A DNA stretch of 64,000 nucleotides from Zingiber officinale (lineage: Eukaryota; Streptophyta; Magnoliopsida; Zingiberales; Zingiberaceae), in contig NC_055996.1 in NCBI RefSeq assembly GCF_018446385.1, positions 130,682,532 through 130,746,531 on the forward strand, in the 5' to 3' direction. This document shows positions 9,521 to 21,568 of the stretch, piece by piece. The position numbers and the translations under genes were made by a program. Under the pieces are notes generated by a model. It searched no databases, was not told where the DNA came from, and saw nothing but the letters and a program-made list of their open reading frames with translations. Within the stretch, counting starts at the first letter, position 1; the number at the start of each line of letters is the position of its first letter.

Positions 9521-12197
9521 TGTTAGGATGTATACTAAAAGCCAAGTTTTTGTTATAAACATTTATCTAGAAATAAGAATCACATTGGTCAAATGTCTAC
9601 ATTTATGAAAAATGTAGTTGTTCAATTAATTTATATTGTAGATAACATGGTGTGTGGTGTCACACACAGAGGATCATGTTATCAGTACCTTATAAATTAT
9701 AAACAGTAGCTCACGACCAAGATGGAAAGGAACAAACCATAGGAAGGTCGTAGTGTAATTAGGTATTAGTTTATCTTAACTATATAATTACACTAGTACA
9801 CTTAGAGTGTATTGAGTAGGATCATTTGAGGTCGTTTCTTTTATACTGACTTTATAAAGGAACAAAGACCTCAGTTATTATGGAAGTGTGTGCTCTTAAT
9901 CCTAATATAATAACAAGCATATATATTTGATATTTATTTCTTTAATTTATCAATGGATGAGATTTAGTTCGATAAATCAATAAGCCCGATAAGTTGGGAA
10001 ATGATATCACTTATAGTGTGTGTTGTTGATTATAGAAGGAAACTGTGTCCTAGTAATCTAGGTTGAGAATGTCCCCAAGAGGAGCTCATAAGGATTGTCA
10101 TGTTAAACCCTGCAGGTGGACTTAGTCCGACATGACGATGAAGTTGAGTGGTACTACTCTTGGAGCTAGATATTAATTAAGTGAGTTGTCAGTAACTTAC
10201 TTAATTAGTGGACATTTGTTATCTTAAACACATGGAGACTAACACACTCATAATAAGAAAGAGCCCAAAATGTAATTTGGGATTGGTGCGGTAGTTAAAT
10301 AATAGTTCTCTAGTGGAATGAATTATTATTGATAAAATTAAGTTGTGTGTTCGGGGCGAGCACGGGATGCTTAATTTTATCGGGAGACCAAAACCAATTC
10401 TCCTCTCGGTCCCTATCGTAGCCTCTAGTATATAGAGATTTATACCCACCGCATACCCACCTTCTTACCCATCCAATGGGGCCGGCCAAGCTAGCTTGGA
10501 ACCCAAGCTAGGGCCGACCAAGACCAAGTGGATGAGCCATGTAGGTGGCCGGCCAAAGCTTGGGTCCCAAGCTTAGGTGGCCGACCACTAGAATATTAAA
10601 AGGGATTTTTATTAAAATTATTTCTTATGTGGATATCAAGGTTTTTTAAAAGAGAGTTTAAAAATTAAAAATTTCCTTTTATAGCTTTCTAAAAAAGATT
10701 AAGAGAAGAAATTAATCTCTTTCCTTATTTGTAAATTAAAAGGATGGTTTTAATTTTTGGTAAAAACTTTCCTTATTTGTAAATCATCTACATATTTAAA
10801 AGGGAGTTTAAAATTTGAAATCTTTCCTTATTTGTTGATTAAAAGGTGGATTTTAAATTTTAAGAAAACTTTCCTTTTTAACCATGTTCATGATTTAAAA
10901 GAAAGTTTAAAAATTAAATATTCTCTTTTATAAGTTTCTACAAAAGATTAAGAAAAGATTTGATATCTTTCCTTATTTGTAGATTAAAAGAGATTTTAAT
11001 TTTTAGAGATAACTTTATTTTTATCCACATGTTTAAAAGAAAGATTTTAATTTATTAAATTTCCTTTTTATAAACCAATCATGAAGGGATAAAATTATTG
11101 GAGAAATTTTTTATAAATTTCCGGAAGCAAATAAGGAAGTTTTAATTTGTGTTTAAAATTTTATTTGCTTGGAGATTTTATTAAGTGGCCGGTCATTGTA
11201 AATTGAAAAGAGAAAATTATTTTTAATTAAATAAATTTTCCTTTTCAATGGTAAAAGAATTAAGGAAGTTTTTATTAAATTTTCCTTATTTGCCAAGACC
11301 AAAGATTATAAAAGAAGAGGTAGAGGAGCCTTCATAGGTGAACAACTCTATTATTTTTCTCCCTCTTTTCTTCCTTGGTGTGGCTGGCCCTTCCCTTTCT
11401 CTTCTCTCCATCTTTGTGGCCGAAACCTTCTTTTCTCTTGGAGATCAAGTGGTGGCCGGATCTTAGCTTGGAGAAGAAGGAGAGAAAGCTTGCATCCCTT
11501 GGAGCTTGGTTGGTGGAAAAGGATCTTCTTCCTTTGAAAGTCTTGCTTGGCCGAAACTTGAAGGAAAGAAGAAGAAGGTGGTTTGGTGGTTCTCGTCTTG
11601 GAAGATCGTTGCCCACACAACGTCCGGGATTAGAAGAGGAATACGGTAGAAGATCAAGAGGTTTTTCTAAAAGGTATAATTAGTAGTTTTCCTTTCCGCA
11701 TCATACTAGTTATTTTTGGAAATAAATACCAAATACAAGAGGCATGCGATTCTAGTATTTTGAATTTGTTTTCGATGTTGTGTTCTTTGTTTTTTCTTTT
11801 CCTTGTTATTTGATTGTTCCTTTCGGTTAACCTAAAGTTATTTTAGGAAATTAAATGTTAGATTTCCTTAAAAGGTTTTGTCTAGTCGGTGGTGGTTGCT
11901 CCCATATCCAAGAAGGTCATGTGCCTCGCCACGTCAGTACTGGGAACCAATTATGGAAATTAATATTTAATGAAATTAATAACTTAGGTGATTTGGATCG
12001 AACGTGTTAAGTTCCGCGGGAGATCCAAGTCAAAACCTAAAAGAACAAATAAATTAAATTTTGGATCAAACGTGTTAAGTTCCACAGGCGATCCAAGTTT
12101 AATTTAAAAGAACACATGGTAGCTAGGAAAAGGTTCAGACCTTTGTACAAAATTTTTGTACAGTGGAACCATTAGGTTTTCCGAGTAGCAACCAACA
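9521..12197 (+). repeat. Copia H 3' LTR
   Basis: About 2.68-kb LTR, TGTTAGGATGTATAC...GCAACCAACA, of the same family as the G LTRs. A TATA box is at 11307-11313 (TATAAAAGAAGAGG). It carries GGCCGGCC-associated inverted repeats (10491-10511, 10556-10573), a duplicated 'GATC..CGCGGGAGATCCAAGT' module (11995-12105), the shared 72-nt-type block (11873-11952), and TGTACAAAA/TTTTGTACA near the end. A putative target duplication, AGAGA, follows at 12198-12202; its partner is off-window. Confidence 0.88.
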
Positions 12198-13913
12198 AGA
12201 GATCTCCAAGCAAGAGAATAAGAGTTGTGTCTCATAAAGCCCCCTCACCCCTTCTTTTATATTACTTGCCCAAGGCAAATAAGGAAAAACCTTTTACAAA
12301 AAATAAAATCATCCATGAGTTTTTCCTCTTCCCTTTTTATTTTTCTTTTTCTTTCCTCTTAATTAATCAATCACCAATCAATGGTTGTGATCAATCTTAT
12401 TTGGTTTAGGATTGTGTTTTGGCCGACCCCTTGCTTGGGCACCAAGCAAGGTGGCCGGCCACCATATTTAGGATAGAAAAAATAATTTTTTTATAAAATT
12501 TTACAAGAGAAAAAACTCTTATAAAATTTTACAAGCTCTCTCTCCTAGAGTTAAAAAAAGGAAAGTTTTAAAAATTAAAACCATGTTTTAAAATTTAAAA
12601 CTTCTCTTACAAAATTATCTTTTTTAACATGATGATAGAAAATTTTAATTTTAAAATTTATCTCCCTTTTTTTCTTAAACCATGAGGATGGTTAAAAAAG
12701 GAAAGTTTTAAAACTTTTAAAACTTTTAAAACATGTGGCCAAATTCAAATAAGGAAAGTTTTTTAAAATTAAAATCTCTCTTTTAAAACTTATAGTTTTC
12801 TACAAAGAGAAGATTTTAAAAATTTAAAACAACCCTCCTATTTGAATTATTCTTGGCCGGCCCCTACAAGCTTGGTCACCAAGCAATAGGGTCGGCCCCT
12901 ATAAGAGGATGTGGCCGGCCATTGCTAGGTCACCAAGCAATGGTCCGGCCCCCTTCTTGGACACCAAGAAGAGCCTTACATTTGGATGGACTTGAGGCTA
13001 TAATGAGGCTACGACAGGGACCTAGAGAAGAAATTGGTTTTGGCCTTCCGATGAGCTTGAGTATCCAGTGCTCGCCCCGAACACACAACTCAAGTTCATC
13101 GATAATAACTCATTCCACTAAAGAGTTATTATCGCGCACTACCGCACCAATCCCAAATTACATTATGGGCTCATTCTTATCATGAGTGTGTTAGTCTCCC
13201 TATGTTTAAGATTACAAAGGTCCACTAATTAAGAAAGTTACTGACAACTCACTTAATTAATATCTAGCTCCAAGAGTAGTACCAGTCAACTTCATTGTCA
13301 TGTCGAACTAAGTCCACCAGCAGGGTTTAACATGTCAATCCTTATGAGCTCCTCTTGGGGACATTCTCAACCTAGATAACTAGGACACAGATTCCTTCTA
13401 TAATCAACAACACACACTATAAGTAATATCATTTCCCAACTTATCGGACATATTGATTTATCGAGCTAAACCTCACCCTTTGATAAGTCAAAGAAATAAA
13501 TATTAAATATATGTGCTTGTTATTATATTAGGATTTAGAGTACACACTTCCATAATAACTAAGGTCTAGTTCTTTTACTAAGTCGGTACAAAAAGAACTT
13601 ACCTAAATGATCCTACTCAATACACTTAGAGTGTATCAGTGTAATTTATTAGTCAAGATAAACTAATACTTAATTACACTATGACTATTCTGATGGTTTG
13701 TTCTTTCCATCTTAGTCATGAGTAACTATTTATAATTTATAGAGAACCGACAACATGATCTTCTGAGTGTGACACCACACTTCATGTTGTATACTATATA
13801 AATTAATTGAACAATTTACATTTAACAAATAAATGCAGATATTGACCAATGTGATTCTTTTATTTCAAAAATAAATGTTTACAAAAGCTAGGCTTTTAGT
13901 ATACACTCCAACA
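12198..13913 (-). repeat. Copia LTR K, interrupted (subfamily 2)
   Basis: Minus-strand copia LTR beginning TGTTGGAGTGTATACTAAAAGCC at 13913. It is homologous to the solo LTR 32540-34978 but stops where H begins, so its distal end of about 730 bp should lie left of the window with H inserted in it. GGTGA at 13914-13918 would be the target duplication. It carries several GCTTGGTCACCAAGC-type inverted repeats. The short frames inside are not genes. Confidence 0.85.
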
Positions 13914-15660
13914 GGTGAATCTTGCAGAAATACATGGTCGCCTGTAGAGAACTCCAAGGGTCTCCGTCTCCGATCAGCATAACTCTTCTGATGGTCCTGC
14001 ACCTTTGACATCCTTCGTCTGATAGTACGGCCCAACTTTGCCTCATGTTGAGCTCTATGAGGTCCCAACAGCTGGGCCTCCCCAAACTCATCTCAGAGAG
14101 TGGGTGTCCGACAAGGCCTACCATAAAACGCTTCAAACGATGTCATCTGGATAGCCGAATGAAAGCTATTGTTGTAGGCGAACTCTACCAATGGCAAATG
14201 GTCCTCCCAACTACCTCCGAAATCCAATACACAAGATCTCAGTAAGTCCTCTAGAGTCTGAATGGTCCACTCTGACTGTCCATCTGTCTGCGGATGAAAA
14301 GTTATACTAAAAGGAGCTGAGTGCCCAAGGCTTGCTACAGACTCTGCCAGAATCGAGACGTGAACCGAGGGCCTCTATCCGAAATAATAGTCAAAGGGAC
14401 ACCATGTAATCTAATGATCTCCCGACAATACAAATATGCCAATCGATACAGGAAATCAGTCTTCCGGATCGCTAAGAAGTGCGTCGATTTAGTTAATCGA
14501 TCAACGATTACCCAAATCGCGTCATGACCTTATCGTGTCCTAGGCAAACCCACCACAAAGTCCATGGTAATGTGTTCCCATCTCCACTTAGGAATAGGAA
14601 TCCGCTGAAGTAATCTGACAGGTCTCTGGTGCTCAGCCTTCACCTGTTGACAGACAAGACATCTAGCTACGAATTGCGCGATGTCTTTCTTCATACCGTT
14701 CCACCAGTAGGAATGCCTCAAATCTCGATACATGCTGGTCCCGCCTTGGTGGATCATAAATCAAAAGCGATGAGCCTCCTGAAGTAGCTCCTGTAAGACC
14801 GGGTGAGACTGAGGTACGCATAATCTACCCCGGAAGTATATAATACCCTCCTTATCTCGTGTAAACTCGGTCTGCTGCCCGGAAGCTATCTGGCTGCCAA
14901 TAAACTACAAATGATGATCACCAGCCTGGGCCTCTCGGATCCTCGTCCTGGTCGACGACTGAGCAACCATGGTAACCAGAATACCCTGCTCTGTTTATCC
15001 CTGCTCCTGAAGGGCCAACTCAGAGAAACCATGAACCAAGTCTGTGACTGAAACTCGGTGGCAAGCTAAAGTCTCTCTGGACTTCCTGCTGAGTGCATCA
15101 ACAACCACATTAGCTTTCCCAGGGTGGTAGCTAATGACACAATCGTAATCCTTCAGGAACTCCATCCATCTCCTCTGTCGGAGATTAAGTTCCTTCCGGG
15201 TGAAGATATATTTGAGACTCTTATGATTCGTAAGAATCTCAAAGGAAATGTCATACCGATGATGCCGTCAAATCTTCAAAGCAAAGATGATGGCAGCTAG
15301 CTCCAGATCATATACTGGGTAGTTCTTCTCATGCTCCTTCAACTGATGAGAAGCATAGGAGACTACCCTACCGTGCTGCATCAGAACAGCGTCCAAGCCC
15401 TGAAGAGACGCGTCGGTGTAGAGTATGAATCCGTCCTCTCTGGAGGTTAAAACCAAAACCGGAGCCGACACTAATCTCTGCTTCAGCTCCTGGAAGCTGG
15501 TCTCGCAATCTTCGGTCCAAGTGAACTTCAAATATAGATGTTTCTGTCGAAACATTTCTAGAAGTATGTGAAGGGGGTGTACGTGATTCTCCTCGGATCA
15601 GAAATAGATTACAACATTGTCAACAAAGACAATGGAAATCGATCCAAACAACCTAGGAAT
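13914..15660 (-). pseudogene. Gypsy I pol relic: RT end, RNase H, integrase
   Basis: Minus-strand Ty3-gypsy polyprotein with a few stops. Read from 15660 down: the end of reverse transcriptase (IVFVDNVVIYF, normally a VFIDDILIYS-type motif); a short deletion; RNase H with [21 protein letters not shown] and [21 protein letters not shown]; the RNase H end [16 protein letters not shown]; the integrase zinc finger HQGGTSMYRDLRHSYWW...CLVCQQVKAEHQRP; integrase core ITMDFVVGLPR, SDRGPRF and HPQTDGQSEWT; and the post-integrase QKSYADRRRRPLEF. The copy is cut by LTR K at 13913, so any chromodomain and the 3' LTR are off-window. Confidence 0.9.
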
Positions 15661-15855
15661 ACCGAAATCATCGAGTGAAAACATCTAGGGCTTTGTAAGC
15701 CTAAATGGTAAAACCTAGAACTCATAATGCCCGTACAATAGGCATACTTAACTATAAGATTCCCGACAACAAGTCTTAAATCTGATCACTAGCTACAAAT
15801 CACCAAAGAAATAAATCATCGAATGTGAGAGCAATGCTCCATCACAAGAAATACT

Positions 15856-16226
15856 ACATATGTGGGAGCAACGCTCTACCACCATCAATGCAACCTATAT
15901 GGGAGCAGCACTCCTCTACAAGCAATCTACAATATGTGGGAGCAACGCTCCACCACAACAATCCAAAACATGTGGGAACAATACTCTACCACAACAATCC
16001 ATAATATGTGGGAGCAATGCTCCACCACAATAATCCATAACATGTGGGAACAATACTCTACCACAACAATCCATAATATGTGGGAGCAATGCTCCACCAC
16101 AATAATCCATAACATGTGGGAGTAACACTCCACCACAAACAATTCATAATATGTGGGAGCAATGCTCCACCATAACAATCCATAACATGTGGGAGCAACA
16201 CTCCACCACAACAATCCATAATATCG
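15856..16226. repeat. 36-bp minisatellite inside gypsy I
   Basis: About ten tandem copies of a 36-bp unit (core TGTGGGAGCAATGCTCCACC). The unit length is a multiple of three, so long repetitive frames appear on both strands (NMWEQ... on +). The array lies between two degenerate copies of the reverse-transcriptase motif YEF-V-PF-LT (near 15690-15715 and 16230-16270, minus strand). GGAGCA/TGCTCC in each unit is an inverted repeat. It is not a gene. Confidence 0.9.
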
Positions 16227-17724
16227 CTGGAGCATTGGTAAGCCCAAATGGCATTACCAAAAACTCATAATGGCCGGAATGTGACCACCCTCATCTGGCA
16301 ATCAACAATTGCATGATATGCTGACAAACAATCCATGCTAAGAATAATATCAAAGTTGACCATTTCCAGTACTAAAAGATCTACCATAAGTATCATGTTG
16401 CCAAAGTCTAATGGGCAACCTTTGACCTCCTAAGTGACGTCCAATGTATCACCGGACGGTAGGGAGACGGTCAGTCGCTACGGTCTAAGAGTAGGTAGAC
16501 TACCTATGTCCCTCATAAAGGCACGGGAAATAAAAGAATCCGAGCTACCAGTATCTATTAGCATATCAGTAGATAATACATAAAGTAAAATCATACCGCG
16601 GAAAATGGATCCGTCGGCCTGCTGTGCATCCTCTCTGGTAACCGCATGAATATGTCCAGTATCTGGTGGTGGTGGAGGTGATAGTGCTGCCAAAGGTTGC
16701 GGCGCCTGAGTCTAAGCCTGCCACTGTGACGGTATCAGGTACTGAGCCAGAGACGGATAGGTAGGCTGCGACTGATACTGGACCAGCGGTTGGGGCTGTG
16801 ACTGGTACTGGACCAGTGGCTATGGCTGATACTGCCCCTGAGTCAGATACTGTGGTCCCGGAATAAAGCTCTGTGGTACTATGAGGGCACCGGAGTTCTC
16901 CTGTCCATGCATGCGATATGCAGCTGCTGCCGGGGGAGCTGTCCTCTGCTGGCCAGACACTCCGGAAGCGATATGCTGAGCCTTCAGCGAACAATCTCGG
17001 CTCAGGTGCCCGGGCAGTTTGCAATAATAGCAAACCGACTGTCCCAGGGAGTAGGCTGTGATGACGTGGTCTCTAGACCCACATCTGGTGCAGTGAGTGT
17101 CGGTGGCGGGCTATTTCCGGTTCTGCTGAGAAGACCGGGAATGTCCTGATGAAGATTGCCCTGACTTCTGAGGCTGACCAGAAAACCCAGAAGTACCCTG
17201 ACTTGGCCGACTACGACCACTCTGCTGCTGTGTAGCCTGTGTCGGCTGGATCTATCCTGATGTCCGATCTGTCTGTTTCCTTTTCTTGTCCGGATATGCT
17301 CTCTGCTGCACTGACTCAATCATAAGAGCTCTGTCCAACGACTCCAGGTAAAACAAATTCCCAAAGCCGGCAAACTTTACTTGTAGATGTCCATCCAGTC
17401 CCTGAATAAACTGTTGCATACGGGAATTGTCCTCAACAACCAGTTCTGGACAAAATCTGGCCAATCGGTTAAACTCTGCATTATACTCAATCACCGAGTG
17501 GTTGTTCTTCCGCAAATTCAGAAAATCCTGCCTCCGAGTCATCTGATATGCTCGTGGGAAGTAGTGGCTCTCAAAAGCCTCTCTGAATTTGGCCCAGGTA
17601 ATGTTCTGCTCGCCTATGATGGAACGCTGCGTAACCCACCAGGTGTCGGCCTCATCCCGTAAATGGAAAGCAGCTAGCTAGGCTTTCTCCCACTTGGAGC
17701 AAGCCATGTAGAAGAAGGTCTGCT
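16227..17724 (-). pseudogene. Gypsy I gag C-terminal part, protease, start of RT
   Basis: Minus strand. From 17724 down: retrotransposon Gag domain (FYMACS, HYFPRAYQMTRRQDFLNLRK, EYNAEFNRLARFCPELV); CCHC knuckle CYYCKLPGHLSRDC near 17003-17045; a Gln/Pro-rich spacer; protease with DTGSSDSFIS near 16530-16560; then LSMDCLSAYHAIVDC (about 16300-16345), which runs directly into YEFLVMPFGLTNAPA (16230-16270). The RT N-terminus between VVTFRP and YEF is therefore deleted. Stops and frameshifts break the frame several times. Confidence 0.88.
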
Positions 17725-19398
17725 GATAACTAGCATTTTTATATGTTATTTTAGCTCTTGGACTTGACATTTTTACCCTTTCATATGCTTAATTACATAT
17801 TTATATCGTGTTTTACAAGTTGAGATTTAATTGGAGCATTGATCTAATTTTTCCTATATTTTCTGGTATTTTATCTAAAATGTGCATCTTATTTTGTAGA
17901 GAAGAAATTTGGACAATTGATCAAGATCAAATAATTAAGGGTTCATTCAAGAAATGGAGCTCCAATTCGAACCCAATCCAAAAGCCCATTTTTTTAAAGC
18001 CCAATTCCAATTCAAACCCAATTCACTTCTCTTATAAAATTCGGATCCAATTTTAATGAACCCGATAACCCAAAATCCGGATCCGACCCATTCCCTTACC
18101 TTTTCTCACGCGGACAATAGGGAGATGGGTACTTCTTCCTCGCGACATTTTTCTCCTCCTCAAGCTAGGGCTCGCGACGCCACCGCCCTTCCCCTTCTTC
18201 TCCTTCACCGACGGCCGGAGGCCTTCTCTGCTTATCCATCGCCGCCGGCCGGACTTTCCCCACCACATCTCCTCTCTGTTCGCGATTTCCAGCAGCGTGC
18301 GGGATAGGGCAGCAGCGATGGCAAGCAATTCTAGGCGGCAAACTTCAGCTCCGATCATTCACCTCACTGGAGAGGGTTCCTCCGGTGTGACCTCACCTTT
18401 CGACTACCTTTCAAAGCTTCTTCTTACTGGGGTTCGGGCAGCAGAGGCAGAGAGGTAGCGGCGGTGATTTATCCCTTTTCACAGCAGCCCTCTTTCGGCA
18501 GTTCTTCTTCTCCAGATTTGGTAGTCAGCAGCCTTCAAGTTCTTCAACAGATCTGGACAGAACATCATCTTCACAGATTGCAGCAGCACTTCATTTTTCA
18601 TCAGATTTTGGAGCTTTAAATCATTGCATTTCTTCATTTGATTCATATAGACATGTTAATTTTGTGTGGTTGATTGTTTGATGCTTGTACTAAATTGATC
18701 TCCCATGTTTTAGTGCATGTACTCTTGCTATTTTGATTCATGCTAGTGAAGTGTTCGACAAAATATTTCTTCCAACAGTAGGTTTAAATTCGTGCATTTT
18801 ATTTCACTTAATGTTTGCTTGTCTTGTCTTTTGCAATTGCTATAAGTTTTGTTCTTCGTTTGAATGCAATTAGGCTAGGGTAGATTAGCTTTCTTTAATG
18901 CTCTAAGTTACGTTCTATGCTTAATTTCTTTAGTTGTTTACTTTGTGTTGTCTTTAATTTCCTTGCAATCATAGCTTAAGTTAGACTAGGTTTTCTTATT
19001 TGCATCGTCTTTCATTTCTTAGGTTAGGTTCATTTAATGCTTTGCTCTTTCATTCCTTAGTTTGGTTCCATTAATGATGAAATCATAGTGTAGAGTGACA
19101 ATGCACTATGAGATTACTACTAATGGATAGAAAGGATGTCTTTCATTAATTAGGATTAGATTTCATACTTACATTGCTCTTTTTGTTCCTTAGGTTAAAT
19201 TTCATACTTGTTTGTTATTTTATATCGTAGTTCAAAATTCAAAACCCAAACCCCCAGTCTCATATAAAAATCCAAAAGTCATAACCAATCCTGAAATTAT
19301 CATCTTATCGTTATGTTCTTTGAGAGACGACCCGAGTCATCTCTATATTACTTTAGTGTAGAGGGGTTCGGTAAACTTTAATTGTAATTTGATAAGCT
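17725..19398 (+). mobile_element. LTR-like insertion in gypsy I gag
   Basis: 1.67-kb block interrupting gag. It begins TGATAACTAGCATTTTTATATG and ends with the motif GAGACGACCCGAGTCATCTC...GGGGTTCGG...ATTTGATAA. I associate both ends with solo LTRs of Tat/Athila-type gypsy elements, but this is from memory and uncertain. A promoter-like CTTATAAAATT is at about 18029, followed by a C/T-rich leader region. It is flanked by a 69-bp direct duplication of gag (17656-17724 and 19399-19467), far longer than the usual 5-bp duplication. Short frames inside (for example 18056-18307) have no recognisable domain. Confidence 0.6.
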
Positions 19399-20131
19399 CC
19401 CGTAAATGGAAAGCAGCTAACTCTGCTTTCTCCCACTCGGAGCAAGCCATGTAGAAGAAGGTCTGCTCCATGGTTTCTATCCAGGACTGGGTCACGCTCG
19501 GATCAGTCTCTCTATGGAAGAGTGTGAATCGACTCTTCATCGACTCTGCCAATGCTGAGATCCGAGCTCGTGCCGCGATAATATCCATGAGGTGTGTAGG
19601 GACGGTTGCAGGAACTGACAGAACCATTGGAGCTAGTGCTACAGGTAGTACCGCTGGATAGACTGGGGGAGGTACTCCAGGTGCTGTTGCATAAGTTGGA
19701 GCATGTACCACTGGTGGTACTGCAGGGTCGATATGGGTGGTCGCAGCTGAAGGTACGGTAGGTGGTGGTACCAAAAATGGAGCAACCGGTACCACTGGTG
19801 CAGGTGCTAGGTACACTATAGGTACTGGGGGCAGTGGTGCCTGGTACACGGTAGGCTCGACCGGAGCCGGTGCCGGGTATGCCCATGGTACCCCTGGTGG
19901 TACCGTAAATACGGTAGGGGTGGGTACAGCGGGTGCAACCGAGGTAGGCACCTCTACAGGAGCCATCGGGGTCTGAGAGTCTGATGCACCTGCAGTATCC
20001 TGAGTCTGTCCCTGACTGATAGGCTCAACCCCAGTAGGGATCTCTGGCGAGTCTGTTGCCAGAGATTCCAAAGTCCTCTTACGTGGCCGTCCAGCACCAC
20101 GTCTCGCAGCTACTCGTGTAGATCTCCTCAT
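19399..20131 (-). pseudogene. Gypsy I gag N-terminal part
   Basis: Starts with ATG at 20131 (MRRSTRVAARRGAGRPRKRT), giving a basic N-terminus. A Pro/Val/Ala-rich, repeat-like spacer follows (about residues 60-190, recurring VY-AP-PV units). The start of the Gag domain is next (ARISALAESMKSRFTLF, DPSVTQSWIETMEQTFFYMACSEWEKAEL). The frame then runs into the 17725-19398 insertion; gag resumes at 17724. The frame is open for about 244 codons, so the N-terminal part alone is intact. Confidence 0.85.
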
Positions 20132-20514
20132 ATATGTTAAGTTATATCATATATATTACTACAAGTAACAAAAATTATAAAGTTACCTTTATACCTATTT
20201 GTCGTCTGGAGATGTTCCGTCGTCGTCCAGTCCGCATTTTACCTCAAAATCTCGAACGAGAAAATCGACAGAAACCCGTACAAATCCGAAAATAAGTACC
20301 CAAATTTACTGGCAAACTTGGGCTAACCCAAAAATCCAGAACACCAAAAGCAGGTATCATAACCCGTTCTGATACCAAATATATTGGTATTAGATAAATC
20401 TCGAAAATCCTAAAATACTTAAACCAGACATTCTATACCTGTAACAACCTGACTCGTAAAACCAACAATACGAAAACCAAGCATAAAAAAACTTGGCTCT
20501 GATACTAAATAAAT
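20132..20514 (-). other. Gypsy I leader and primer binding site
   Basis: Untranslated leader. Next to the LTR, minus-strand ATTTAGTATCAGAGCCAAG (about 20494-20510) is a slightly mutated tRNA-iMet primer site. A second ATTTGGTATCAGAACGGG is at about 20368-20386, suggesting a local duplication or a remnant of another element. Confidence 0.7.
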
Positions 20515-21568
20515 TGTCACGCCCCGGGGGAGCCCCTACTAGAAGAAATTTCGGCAGCATTTTCCCTGTACGGGTGACAATCTGAAACTTTCTACAATGC
20601 CCTCAGGGCCACATATACATCGGCCAACATGGCTGAAACAACAACAATAAATAATAAGCAATCACCATGCAGTTTAATAGTAAAAGTAAACAAATACAAC
20701 GATAAGGAAAACCAAGTCAAAATCCTACTCAACTACACCCATAAAGCTCAAAACCGATATCCTACTCCACTACACTCATAAAACACAAATCACAACGATC
20801 TCACCTCTTCTGCCCTCCAGACAGGCATGTAGCAAAAAAAACATATCCAATAAAACTCATCGAAAATAAAGATAACACATTATCCAAGTGTCAAAACTAG
20901 AACAAGTCTAAAAAGTACAATAAGAAAACCAAAAGATAAAACACATCCTCGCGCTCTGCAGGGGACTAGCGACTGGAACTCCTCCGGACAGCCTCAACCT
21001 GAAAATAGTAAATATCCACGGGGTGAGTCAACTCCTCAGCGGGTAACTACTGATATACATAATAAAGTAAATAACAACTAGCACTAATCATGCGTACAGT
21101 CTCCTGATATAAGAATGATAAATGCAACTGAAATAAATAGGAGAAAATTGTACTAACCAGGACTTGGTGTATGGATAATCAATCGAGAAGTATAGGAATC
21201 ATGTATGCATGTCAAACAAATGCATCTATCCAATATGCAACATACAAGTGCAGCAAACACAAGCAATAAATGCATCAATGCGTATGATGCTAATGACATG
21301 TCCTGGTCACCCCTACTCTCCAGTCAGCCGTCTCACACACGATGGTGAGACCGAGTGGATAGGGCTGTGACAACCGTGCACTCTGCCATCACTGCTCCTG
21401 ATGAGTGACCTAGTGGACGGGATGCTGTCGGAGTACACCTATCCTCCTATCCCAAATCATAAGTGGGGGAGCGCAATGCTCTCATCTCCCTGAGACAATC
21501 CAGAGGAGGGATCCCTGACGTGCTATCACGCTGCGTCACGCTACCCATGAGTGGACCAGCGGAGCACT
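20515..21568 (-). repeat. Gypsy I 5' LTR (primer-site-proximal part)
   Basis: On the + strand it starts TGTCACGCCCC, the complement of an LTR ending GGGGCGTGACA. It is related to the LTR of gypsy J, whose end is AGGGCGTGACA; shared blocks include AATTTCGGCAG and CCCTGTA-CGGGTGACA. The outer boundary is not resolvable, because an AT-rich array follows. A possible end is TTCTACA at 22796-22802. Confidence 0.65.

Noticed and set aside
11332..11683. Overlapping frames on both strands (also 39731-40156 and 47245-47670)
   Set aside because: Leader region of copia LTRs downstream of the TATA box; all copies are LTR and frames are not conserved.
15862..16125. NMWEQ-repeat protein on the + strand and counterparts on the minus strand
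   Set aside because: A 36-bp minisatellite gives open frames in several phases; it lies within gypsy pol on the other strand.
18056..18307. 83-codon frame in the insertion at 17725-19398
   Set aside because: C-rich leader of an LTR-like sequence, with an overlapping minus-strand frame of similar length; no domain.
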